A DNA stretch of 54,609 nucleotides from an uncultured Granulosicoccaceae bacterium (GCA_937957915.1 CALGNZ010000149.1:1-54609), one strand, 5' to 3'; positions 46,337 through 53,938 are shown, counted from the stretch's first letter. Numbers and translations: made by a program. Notes: a model not told the origin generated them from the sequence alone.

Positions 46337-46420
46337 CAGCTCAGAGCGTGTGCCCGCTGATGCATCGCTGCCTGCTTAGTAACGGTGTAGTAACAGCGGG
46401 CGTGGTAACTCAGTTTTCGT

Positions 46421-46942
46421 ATGACAGATATGATGATATCGAATAGTTCCGAGTCTGCTCAGGTCGGGTTTGGTGGTGGCTGTCATTGGTGTACCGAAGC
46501 CGTGTTTGCATCTCTGCGAGGGGTAAGTTGTGTTCAGCAGGGTTTTATCTGTTCTCACCCTCCGAATGATCAGTACTCGGAAGCTGTCTTGGTTGAATTC
46601 AACGAGCGGCATATTTCATTAGACATTTTAATCGAAATTCACCTTCGTACCCATGCCAGCTCTTCACAGCACACCCTGCGTACCAGGTATCGAAGTGCAA
46701 TCTATGCAGCCGACGAGGCCATGATAGTACGATGTCGCGTTGCGCTGGAATCGCTGCAATACCAGTTTGAGAAACCGTTAGTGACAAGTACTTTTAGTCT
46801 GGTTGGTTTTAAGGCATCGGAGGATCGCTATAGAGACTACTATGCATCCAATCCAGACAAGCCTTTTTGTGTCACCTACATAGAACCGAAACTCGCCATG
46901 TTAAAGCGGAAATATAGTTCTTCTCTCAAGCACGGAAAGTAA
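46421..46942 (+). CDS. msrA: Peptide-methionine (S)-S-oxide reductase MsrA
   Basis: Cytoplasmic repair enzyme that reduces methionine-S-sulfoxide, 173 residues. The active site is GFGGGCHWCTEAVF, with catalytic Cys21 and Cys24 two residues later; most MsrA proteins have GCFW here, so His in place of Phe is unusual. The later FSLVGFKASEDRYRDYY and CVTYIEPKLAML blocks fit the family C-terminus. The association with a ferric-reductase-like gene suggests a small redox-repair group. Several in-frame Met codons make the exact start uncertain. Confidence 0.8.
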   Translation: MTDMMISNSSESAQVGFGGGCHWCTEAVFASLRGVSCVQQGFICSHPPNDQYSEAVLVEFNERHISLDILIEIHLRTHASSSQHTLRTRYRSAIYAADEAMIVRCRVALESLQYQFEKPLVTSTFSLVGFKASEDRYRDYYASNPDKPFCVTYIEPKLAMLKRKYSSSLKHGK

Positions 46943-47361
46943 CCCGGTCTGGGTAAGTGAGGTGGTAAACTGCTTCCCTGCTGTTCTCTCAGTGGGAGTT
47001 GCTGAAGATAAACGTGTTTTTGGTGCTCTCATTTGATGGTTCAGCTAATCATGCCGATCCGCTGGTAAGTTCTGTCTCTCCTGTTTTCAAATTTCCGTAC
47101 TGATTGTCAGGAACGCTGCCAAAGTGTCGCTGTTGAGCATTGGGCGTAAACTTGTAGAGTTAAATGTGATGCCTAAGTGTATTTATAAGTACCACATAAG
47201 TTCTGACAAAAACGAAATCTATAACTAAGTGTCTAGCAGGTGTGTGGTACGCGGTTAATGCTAATCATTAAGTAATTTTGTCTGCGGCTATGCTGTGGTT
47301 ATATCAGCGAGGCAGTTGGTGGAAGTTAATGATTTTTAAAAAAATACTTGCGAGGGAGTCT
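46943..47361. other. Upstream region of the C39-linked substrate genes
   Basis: 419 AT-leaning bases without a gene. A perfect dyad TAATG-CTAAT-CATTA lies at 47256-47270, about 90 bases before the first substrate gene, and may be a regulator site. Confidence 0.35.
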
Positions 47362-47961
47362 ATGTTTACGAAGATGGAGAGAGCAATAATAGGGCAGTCG
47401 GGAAAAGCCCTGTTTCTGGTTTTAGCTTGTTTGTTTTTCCAATCAATTCATGCTGCACCAAGAGTGCTTTCAGAGTTCGAGCTTGATCGTGTTTCTGCTG
47501 GATACGTCGATTTGGAGCTCAGTGGCAGGGCGGTGGCTGTAGGTCCAAATTCGGTTTCGCGTTTTTCGGCAACCGTTGAACAGACAATAGGCGAAGTACA
47601 GTCAGATAATTATATTTACACTACAACTTATGGTCTGGCAGAGGCTTTTGCAAAGGGAAGACGTGTCCAAACCGAAGTTGGTTACTTTTTTCAGACAGAT
47701 GAGGAAGTGCTGGCTTTCGAAGTAATACACAAGTTTTCTTCGCGATCTGGCGCAGGAAAGCACAAAAAGAAAAATAAGAAAAACAAACAACAAAAGCGAA
47801 AAAAGAAACAGGCGGTCAAGAAATCAAGCAATAAAAATAAGAAGAAAAAGCGCAAAAACAACCAGAGTGTGAAGCAGAAAAATAAGAAAAAGCGAAAGCG
47901 TGTTACACGTGAGAAGCAGCAATTGTACGTGAGTGTTGTCACCAGAAGACTGGCTGACTAA
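47362..47961 (+). CDS. Exported pre-pro-protein A with Lys-rich tail (C39 substrate candidate)
   Basis: A 199-residue protein. A Sec signal peptide (to about Ala31) is followed by the 16-residue propeptide APRVLSEFELDRVSAG, which ends in a double-glycine-type site (VSAG, 44-47). Then come about 85 residues of beta-prone Ser/Val/Tyr-rich sequence containing TTYGLAEAFAKG, and a tail of some 55 residues dominated by Lys, Asn, Gln and Arg. ATG 47362 has GAGGGAG just upstream; ATG 47329 would lengthen the N-region. The basic tail could bind DNA, LPS or anionic polymers. Two paralogues and a C39 peptidase lie next to it. Confidence 0.7.
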   Translation: MFTKMERAIIGQSGKALFLVLACLFFQSIHAAPRVLSEFELDRVSAGYVDLELSGRAVAVGPNSVSRFSATVEQTIGEVQSDNYIYTTTYGLAEAFAKGRRVQTEVGYFFQTDEEVLAFEVIHKFSSRSGAGKHKKKNKKNKQQKRKKKQAVKKSSNKNKKKKRKNNQSVKQKNKKKRKRVTREKQQLYVSVVTRRLAD

Positions 47962-47975
47962 GTGTTTGTGCGAAA

Positions 47976-48000
47976 CCCCGGTCAGGGATGATGACCGGGG
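47976..48000. terminator. Convergent hairpin between substrates A and B
   Basis: Perfect 9-bp stem CCCCGGTCA/TGACCGGGG with a 7-base loop between the facing 3' ends. No T-run on the plus side; it can act on both transcripts. Confidence 0.55.
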
Positions 48001-48012
48001 ATGCTACAGTGG

Positions 48013-48465
48013 TTAGTTGGCCGAAAGGCCAATTTGAACGCCTATTCCGAACGAGTACGACCCAAGATTCAAAATTCTAATTGTCGATGTGACGCTCCCG
48101 CCTCCGGTTTTTATTGCAGCCCCGTTGCGGTTAATCTCAACATTGGTTTTGCCACCGTTACAGCAAGCAATGGCCTGTCCTACACCGATCGCTGTTTCAA
48201 GTGTGTAGGAGCCATCGGTGTCTGCCGTTGATTTGACCGTAACGTTGGCAGAGCTGTTGCTGCCCCTCGACAGGGCTCTTACCTGCACGGACACTGCGCC
48301 GGCTGACACGCTATCGAGTTGTTGGTTGGTCAACTGTACTGGCTTATTGGCACTCGCTGTTGCCGAGCAAATGGTAAATAGTGTAGCAGCTGTCGAGGCA
48401 ATGATTAGCCGGGTTCGCTTTTTTTGGCTTGCGCTTTGGCCTGCCTTTAGAATATGTGTGTGCAT
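48013..48465 (-). CDS. Exported pre-pro-protein B (C39 substrate candidate)
   Basis: A 150-residue protein. A basic N-region and Sec signal end near Ala39 (TASA). The 17-residue propeptide NKPVQLTNQQLDSVSAG follows (VSAG at 53-56), then a mature part of about 94 residues rich in Ser, Thr, Gly, Asn and Val with alternating hydrophobic residues and a CC pair (IACCNGG). This composition suits a beta-rich or amyloid-type secreted subunit. AGGAG precedes the ATG. It is divergent from substrate C, with a dyad between them. Confidence 0.72.
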   Translation of the reverse strand: MHTHILKAGQSASQKKRTRLIIASTAATLFTICSATASANKPVQLTNQQLDSVSAGAVSVQVRALSRGSNSSANVTVKSTADTDGSYTLETAIGVGQAIACCNGGKTNVEINRNGAAIKTGGGSVTSTIRILNLGSYSFGIGVQIGLSAN

Positions 48466-48551
48466 TGTTCTTCTCCTGTTACTTCATTTTCGAAATGGAA
48501 TTTCAATGGGCCTGCACCGCAAAGTTAAAGCAAGTGGAGAACATCACATAT

Positions 48552-48567
48552 AGTAAATTGGTTTACT
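48552..48567. promoter_or_regulatory. Dyad between divergent substrates B and C
   Basis: AGTAAA-TTGG-TTTACT, a perfect 6-bp inverted repeat, in the 281-base gap between the two start codons. It is a plausible operator for both genes. TAGTAAATT recurs upstream of the FN3 gene near 52831. Confidence 0.4.
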
Positions 48568-48746
48568 TAAAAAAGTGGTAGAAGGTTTAACTGTACCTAA
48601 GTCCAATTGTATATTGCTCGATGGAAAGGAGACGTTCACTCTTTGTAGCACTGATGAGGCACAGGCATTTGTCACGGTAAATGATGTCTGTGCCACACCA
48701 GCGCGATGCACACATGTGTGTTTAAAACTATTACGGAGAAAGAACG

Positions 48747-49067
48747 ATGAAAAAGGTAATTTTATCTGCAGTGGTTGGGGTGGCTATGGCCGTTGCTGGA
48801 ACTGTGTCAGCCGATGGCGCGTTCAAGCTTGGTGCCAGCCAAATGGATGCCGTAAGCGGAGGTGGTTACACTGAAGCCGGTGGTAACGCTGGTGTGGCAC
48901 ACACCTATTATGGCCTTGAGGTTTACTCTAATGCTTACGCTAAAGGGCAGAAGTCAAAGTCTTACAGCTCACAGCTAGCAGTTTGTGCTGGTGGCCACTG
49001 CGCAATTGTTGCGAGTTCAGGTTCTAAGGCTTACTCGCGCAAGTATTATGGTAAGCGCTATTACTGA
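48747..49067 (+). CDS. Exported pre-pro-protein C (C39 substrate candidate)
   Basis: A 106-residue protein. A Sec signal ends near Ala22 (TVSA). The 17-residue propeptide DGAFKLGASQMDAVSGG ends in a true double glycine (VSGG, 36-39). The mature part of about 67 residues is rich in Tyr, Ser, Gly, Ala and Lys, with YGLEVYSNAYAKG (compare YGLAEAFAKG of A) and a Cys pair in VCAGGHCAI. The composition recalls amyloid-forming subunits. GGAG lies nine bases before the ATG. A terminator follows, then the C39 peptidase gene. Confidence 0.75.
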   Translation: MKKVILSAVVGVAMAVAGTVSADGAFKLGASQMDAVSGGGYTEAGGNAGVAHTYYGLEVYSNAYAKGQKSKSYSSQLAVCAGGHCAIVASSGSKAYSRKYYGKRYY

Positions 49068-49075
49068 GCACGACC

Positions 49076-49105
49076 CACACTACACCGTTTGGTGTATTGT
49101 GTTTT
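49076..49105 (+). terminator. Terminator after substrate C
   Basis: Stem of 11 bp with one mismatch (CACACTACACC/GGTGTATTGTG), a GTTT loop and TTTT. Partial read-through would give more substrate than peptidase. Confidence 0.7.
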
Positions 49106-49141
49106 AATCAGTTAGCATTTAACAATGTTGAACTGGTCAAT

Positions 49142-49163
49142 ACGGCCCTCTAAGCAGGGCCGT
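49142..49163 (+). terminator. Second hairpin before the C39 gene
   Basis: Perfect 8-bp stem ACGGCCCT/AGGGCCGT with a 6-base loop, 24 bases before the C39 start. With no U-run it is more likely an mRNA-processing or attenuation structure than a terminator. Confidence 0.5.
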
Positions 49164-49187
49164 GTTGCTAAATAATGGAGCGAAATT

Positions 49188-49847
49188 TTGGTGGGTTCCA
49201 GGTTTGCAGGTAAGGATGCCGTTCACTTTTTTTTCCAGCGTCTCGTATGGCTTCTTCCCGTAGTCAGCATTGCCCTCGCCAGTCCTGCTGCCATGGCGCG
49301 CGAGCCGGTAACGTCGTTGTTAGAGTATCGGCAGCGCAATATGGTGGTTCAAAAATGGGACTTAAGCTGCGGTGCAGCTGCCCTTGCGACTCTGTTGCGG
49401 TATCAGCACGGAATGAAGGTAACTGAGCGGGAAGTCGCAGCATCTCTCATCAACCGGCCAGAATATATTGAAAATCCGGAGCTTTTGCGAATAAAGCAAG
49501 GTTTTTCTCTACTCGATCTCAAAAGGTATGTGACAAGAGCGGGGTTGGTTGGCGACGGTTTTGGCGGACTTGAGCTGCAGAATCTACTAGAGATGGCACC
49601 GGTATTAATTCCGGTGCGGCTGCACGGATACAATCATTTTGTTGTCTTCAGGGGAATGGCTTCCCAGCGGATTTTGCTGGCTGATCCTGCATGGGGTAAT
49701 CGCATATTAATGCTCGACGATTTTATGGAAGCCTGGATGGAGTTTCCGGATTTGGGGCGTGTTGGATTTACAGTGACCAGTGATGTACAGGCAGCAGCTG
49801 GCAATCTGCTCAGCCCGGATACTCTTGATTTTGTTATGTTGCGCTGA
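49188..49847 (+). CDS. Exported C39-family cysteine peptidase
   Basis: A 219-residue protein with a signal peptide (hydrophobic 14-31, cleavage near Ala37) followed by a C39 domain. The active site is complete: Gln55 (oxyanion hole) and Cys61 in QKWDLSCGAAALATLL, His150 in LHGYNHFVVF and Asp166 in LADPAWG. C39 domains cut after double-glycine leaders and are usually fused to ABC exporters; this one is free-standing and exported, like FapD of the Fap amyloid system. Three neighbours carry matching sites. The start is a TTG seven bases after GGAG; a GTG three bases on is possible. Confidence 0.88.
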   Translation: MVGSRFAGKDAVHFFFQRLVWLLPVVSIALASPAAMAREPVTSLLEYRQRNMVVQKWDLSCGAAALATLLRYQHGMKVTEREVAASLINRPEYIENPELLRIKQGFSLLDLKRYVTRAGLVGDGFGGLELQNLLEMAPVLIPVRLHGYNHFVVFRGMASQRILLADPAWGNRILMLDDFMEAWMEFPDLGRVGFTVTSDVQAAAGNLLSPDTLDFVMLR

Positions 49848-49928
49848 CTCGGGAGAGAAGCGGCCTTAATCGGGCGTGTTGCAAGAGTTGCCTGAATTGT
49901 TATTTTGTAAGTACAAATATAAATATAA

Positions 49929-51662
49929 ATGGGGATGTTAATGAGACGGATTTCCGACGGGCGGTACGGCTTGCAGGTTCTCGTTTTTGCGGGGTTGCTA
50001 GTTCTCATTAGACTGGATACGTTTGCGCATGCTGCTGAAGGTGATTATCCCGTGGTAGTTAAGCCGGGTGATTCACTTTCCAAGATTGGCTGGGCAGCTA
50101 CCGGTATAAAGGAGCGATACATCTGGGTGGAAATTGCTGAATATAACAATCTCGATCCGCAGCAACCCCTGAAAGTTGGATCGACACTTCTCATTCCATC
50201 AAGGTTGATTGGTTCAAGGCCTTCTCAAAAGACACAAGTCAACTGGACCGTGCTGGGCGAACAGGCAGAAGGCAGGTCAGTGAGTGACAATGAAAATACG
50301 GACGAGCCTGACAGTAACGCGGTGGTGGAGTCTGATACCGCTATTGACAATGATGCTGCTTTAGAGAATCCGGTTTCGGAAATTCAGTTTTCAGAGACTG
50401 TGTATTCCGAGAGTCAGTCTTTGGAGGCTGCACAGTCTAAAGAGGGCAATTCAGACACCGAGCAAACCTGTGGGGATACCGAGGTTTGTGTCAATGAAAC
50501 CATCGAGGTCATCGAGCCTGTTGGCAATACGGACCTTCAGGCAGATGATGTCGATAGCTCAAGCTCCGACGATGAGCTTGTGTCGCCCAGTAGTGACGCG
50601 GGCAATGATACCCCTGGTCAAGCGAATGCAAATCCGGCGATCGAAGAAACGGTAGAAGTGGAAACAGAAAACTTAGTGGGTGAGCAGGGGGCCGTACCAG
50701 AAGATGCAGATCTACCGCAAACCGTTCAGCAACAGGTGCCTCCGGTGCAGGAACAACCAGTGGCACCCCCGCCGATGCCCGGATTGTTTGATGTAGATGA
50801 GGATGCTGCCGTCAGGGCGCTTGAGAGATCTCTTGTGCAGTTGAATGCGTTGTTGTTAAGCCGAGGGGCGACAGAGATATCCTTTGATTACACCTACGCT
50901 TACGACAGTGTGCTGGTGCCCGTTTTAGTTACTGACTCAGGTGATGATGAAAATAATGCCGCTGATTCTGCTGATGTAATAGCAATCTTCGAAGATGTAA
51001 ATTCTCAGCATTTTTTGGCATTTGGCATTAAGTATGGTTTGCCCGGTGACTCGCAAATAAGCCTGTCTGTGCCATTCGAAATTCTTGAATCGGATTCCGT
51101 TGGCCGAGTCGGTGGCGTGTCTGTGAATAGCGAGTCGCAATCGCTAAGTGATGTCGGTGACTATTCGATAGGTTTTACAAAAGCTCTTTTTTACGAAAAA
51201 GGCCGGCTTCCGGATGTGTTGTTGAATGTGAGCTATGATGGTGATTCAGGGCGCCAATCAGGTCCGCAACGAACCGGCACTGGCGCCGATGAGATTACCG
51301 TCGGGGTCAATCTGACCAAGCGGCAGGATCCACTGGTGTTTACGTTTGCGGCTTCCCATTCCGTATCTGAAACCGTAGATGAATTCAAAGCCGGGTCGGT
51401 TTCAAGGTTGTCGGTGGGAACGTTGCTTGCCGCCAGTCCTTATACATCCCTGCAGTTTGAGTTTGATCAGGTGTTTGTTAATGAGTCTGAATTTGATGGC
51501 GCCTCGTTGGCTGACACCGATACCACTATCGGGTCATTTTCCATTGGCGCTTCTTCGGTGATATCTCAGGCTGCCTTTCTGTCGGCTGGATTGCGGTTCG
51601 GCCTGACCGAAGCCGCCACTGATTACCAGTTCTCTTTAGGGCTGTCCTTGCAATTTGACTGA
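49929..51662 (+). CDS. LysM protein with predicted outer-membrane beta-barrel
   Basis: A 577-residue protein. It has a signal peptide (to about Ala36), a LysM peptidoglycan-binding domain (39-92; YPVVVKPGDSLSKIGW to LKVGSTLLIPSRL), a long acidic Ser/Glu-rich disordered region (about 108-255), a Pro/Gln stretch, a short coiled segment (about 283-305) and a C-terminal region of alternating strands (about 310-577) like FapF and MetA-type outer-membrane channels. It lies 81 bases after the C39 gene. Its likely role is outer-membrane export of the processed substrates, anchored to the cell wall by LysM. The LysM part is clear; the barrel is inferred. Confidence 0.72.
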   Translation: MGMLMRRISDGRYGLQVLVFAGLLVLIRLDTFAHAAEGDYPVVVKPGDSLSKIGWAATGIKERYIWVEIAEYNNLDPQQPLKVGSTLLIPSRLIGSRPSQKTQVNWTVLGEQAEGRSVSDNENTDEPDSNAVVESDTAIDNDAALENPVSEIQFSETVYSESQSLEAAQSKEGNSDTEQTCGDTEVCVNETIEVIEPVGNTDLQADDVDSSSSDDELVSPSSDAGNDTPGQANANPAIEETVEVETENLVGEQGAVPEDADLPQTVQQQVPPVQEQPVAPPPMPGLFDVDEDAAVRALERSLVQLNALLLSRGATEISFDYTYAYDSVLVPVLVTDSGDDENNAADSADVIAIFEDVNSQHFLAFGIKYGLPGDSQISLSVPFEILESDSVGRVGGVSVNSESQSLSDVGDYSIGFTKALFYEKGRLPDVLLNVSYDGDSGRQSGPQRTGTGADEITVGVNLTKRQDPLVFTFAASHSVSETVDEFKAGSVSRLSVGTLLAASPYTSLQFEFDQVFVNESEFDGASLADTDTTIGSFSIGASSVISQAAFLSAGLRFGLTEAATDYQFSLGLSLQFD

Positions 51663-51825
51663 ATACGCGCTGTTAAGTGAGCGCATAGGTGTTCCCGATT
51701 GCGAGGTTGAATGAGGCATGCGTTCTTTGCCTGGCGATTCAAATTGTGCCCGAGCTCTGGTGCAGCGGTAATAAAGGTGCGGGGCAGCTGAGTGTTACCT
51801 GAAATTGCCTGACGACCATAACAGC
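51663..51825. other. Convergent gap between barrel and LuxR genes
   Basis: No terminator consensus was found. GAGGCATGCGTTC at 51713-51725 recurs exactly at 51860-51872, inside the 3' end of the LuxR gene, suggesting a short local duplication. Confidence 0.35.
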
Positions 51826-52545
51826 TCAATCCAGACCGCTATCGTTTGCAAGTATGTACGAGGCATGCGTTCGACTTGTAGCACCCAGCCTCTTCATAAC
51901 CTCGTGAACATGTACTTTGACTGTGCTCTCACACAGTGATAGTTCCGCAGCAATGTACTTGTTTGATTTTCCAATGGCGATATATTTCATTATTTGCAGC
52001 TGTCTGGGAGTGAGCTTTTTGTTAAATTTCCCCCTGTGTTTGCCAGACTTCTGGCTGGAGATTTGTTGCTGCAGCAGTGTTGGTGGAAGATACGGCACAC
52101 CGGATAGTATCGCAAAGATACAAGCGACCAGCTGATCTGTGTTGTAAGAACTCGGAATGATTCCATCGAGGGAGTGCTCGTGAAACGTATCCAGAGAAAG
52201 CTGTTCTAAACGATCGGTTAGTAATACCAGCCTGGAATTCGGGAATGCCTTTCGCAGCTCTCTGACGTCCTGGTCTACTTTTGTCTGGTCACTAATTGCA
52301 CCGTCGCAGTACACAAATAGTGTTTCCGAGTCGCTCTCCATATCGAACGTGGCTCGGGTTAGCTCTTCTGCCCTTCCCACCACAAGAACGCGTGAACCAA
52401 GTGCGCTTCTTATGGATTGTGCGATTGCATCGATCATGCAGGCACGGGTATCAATCATAACGACCAGGCATGCGTTTTGTTTACCTGGTGTGCTGATGTA
52501 ATGGATGTCTTGTACTGGGTCCAACTCTTCGCGTTGCATCATCAC
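51826..52545 (-). CDS. LuxR/CsgD-like transcriptional regulator
   Basis: A 239-residue protein. A receiver-like domain (about 25-145) is degenerate: the beta-3 end is LFVYCDGAIS, and the conserved Lys is replaced in GIIPSSYN. A C-terminal LuxR helix-turn-helix follows (LTPRQLQIMKYIAIGKSNKYIAAELSLCESTVKVHVHEVMKRL in part; 170-225). The layout is that of CsgD/VpsT-type regulators, which control biofilm matrix genes. It converges with the barrel gene, so it is a good candidate regulator of the C39-linked cluster. No cognate kinase is nearby. Confidence 0.8.
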   Translation of the reverse strand: MMMQREELDPVQDIHYISTPGKQNACLVVMIDTRACMIDAIAQSIRSALGSRVLVVGRAEELTRATFDMESDSETLFVYCDGAISDQTKVDQDVRELRKAFPNSRLVLLTDRLEQLSLDTFHEHSLDGIIPSSYNTDQLVACIFAILSGVPYLPPTLLQQQISSQKSGKHRGKFNKKLTPRQLQIMKYIAIGKSNKYIAAELSLCESTVKVHVHEVMKRLGATSRTHASYILANDSGLD

Positions 52546-53086
52546 GTGTTCCCTACGCTTACGTCTGAAAGATTCAGATATATAAAAAACGACGCTTCCG
52601 TGTGGGGTATTGTTACAGCGGAAACATATAAGCTTGTTTCATAATTGAATTACACAGTGGTAGTTTTATTGTGTCAATAGTAGAAAAGTACTAGAGATTA
52701 AAGGCTCGCGCGCAGTTTTGTATATTTATCGATGCATTGTTATCCACAGCAGTAGCGCATTTAATTCATTGAATATTATAGAAAATAGATCTGGTTCTAA
52801 TAGTTGTTTGATTGTTGGTAGGCTAGTGTGTAGTAAATTTGAAACTCTGTTTCTACCCAGTAATATTTTTGTTTAATAATATATACAAAGTGTGTCAGGT
52901 TGTGGTTTCAACACTAAATACGTATGGATGGACCGGCCATTACTATTACTCATTGTTCTTAAGTCTTAATTTTCTACAACTATCGTTTAGGTTTACCGGT
53001 CTTGATAATACCTTTGTGGAATACCTTTTCAGCCTGCAGGAGATTAGCCTAGTCGGTGATCATCAGGCCATTGAAAGGATAGAGAC
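52546..53086. other. Long AT-rich divergent region before the FN3 gene
   Basis: 541 markedly AT-rich bases between the LuxR gene and the FN3 gene, with no credible ORF. It includes TAGTAAATTTGAAACTCTG near 52831, in which GAAAC-TCT-GTTTC forms a dyad. It is a likely regulatory region for both genes and, by its composition, may be bound by nucleoid proteins. Confidence 0.45.
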
Positions 53087-53788
53087 ATGGAAAAACAGTC
53101 CGGGTGTGCTGCCATAACACTGGTGTCGAAGGTTCCAGGGTTGTTCGCTGTTGTGGGCTTGGTTGCTGGTGTATTACTCACTAATCTGCTCAGTATAAAT
53201 CCGGTGTTTGCTAACGCTCCTACTGCGCCGGGACAGGTGTCTGTTACGGCCTCTGGAGGCAGTGGCCTCGTTATCACGTGGGCGAATTCCGTTGACGCTG
53301 ATGGTGTCGTCGTTGGCTACGAACTCGTTAAGAACGGTACAGCACAGTGGCTGGGCAATGTGACCTGGTACCGGGACACTGCGGTATCACAAGGAATTAC
53401 CTACGCTTATAGTATCGTAGCCATTGATAACGAAGGGTGGCGATCGGCAGTGTCTGATACGGTAACGTTCCGTTTTTCTCAAAGCGCTCAGCAGGGCAGC
53501 GATACATCATCAGGTGGGTCTATCTCAGTTGCGGGTGCAATAGAACAATCTGGTCAGTGTGTAGATACGGACGGAGATGGGTGGGGGTGGGATGGCCAGA
53601 AGTCCTGCAAAGTGAAGACGTCAGCTTCGTCGTCAGCGTCGGCGAGCTCCGGAACCTGCATAGACGAGGATGGCGATGGATACGGATGGGATGGTTTCCG
53701 TACATGCCTGATCAATGAGAGCGCCGCGTGTGTTGACACAGACGGCGACGGTTATGGCTGGGACGGGCAGCAGACTTGTATTCCCTAG
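53087..53788 (+). CDS. Secreted FN3 protein with DxDGDGxGWDG repeats
   Basis: A 233-residue exported protein. A signal-anchor-like segment (about 15-42, ending FANA) precedes one fibronectin type III domain (about 45-130; PTAPGQVSVTASGGSGLVIT on). A Ser/Gly linker leads to three C-terminal repeats of the form C-V/I-D-x-D-G-D-G-x-G-W-D-G-x-x-x-C. Each has an Asp-rich loop like those that bind calcium and two Cys that may form a disulfide. It is probably surface-exposed and adhesive or carbohydrate-binding; the repeat family is known only as a motif to me. AAAGGA lies upstream of the ATG. Confidence 0.75.
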   Translation: MEKQSGCAAITLVSKVPGLFAVVGLVAGVLLTNLLSINPVFANAPTAPGQVSVTASGGSGLVITWANSVDADGVVVGYELVKNGTAQWLGNVTWYRDTAVSQGITYAYSIVAIDNEGWRSAVSDTVTFRFSQSAQQGSDTSSGGSISVAGAIEQSGQCVDTDGDGWGWDGQKSCKVKTSASSSASASSGTCIDEDGDGYGWDGFRTCLINESAACVDTDGDGYGWDGQQTCIP

Positions 53789-53803
53789 CAGAGCTGTGAG
53801 GTC

Positions 53804-53825
53804 GGCTCACATTTACTTGTGAGCC
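53804..53825. terminator. Hairpin after the FN3 gene
   Basis: Perfect 8-bp stem GGCTCACA/TGTGAGCC with a 6-base loop, followed by the T-rich TGGCTTCT. It lies between convergent genes. Confidence 0.6.
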
Positions 53826-53938
53826 TGGCTTCTCTGCGTATTCTGTGTTTCTTGCGCATGCGCATATTTGCGACAAGGCCTTTGTGTTTTATCTGCGTTT
53901 GTAATAACCATATCCCCTTGGCACAGCAATCTCCCTGA

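Noticed and set aside
48575..48874. 99-codon plus-strand frame overlapping substrate C
   Set aside because: It overlaps the start of substrate C in another frame; its C-terminal part is a Trp/Arg/Cys-rich shadow of the signal peptide and propeptide codons.
52839..53117. 92-codon frame before the FN3 gene
   Set aside because: AT-rich sequence gives Phe/Leu/Tyr-rich chance codons, and it runs into the FN3 start in another frame.
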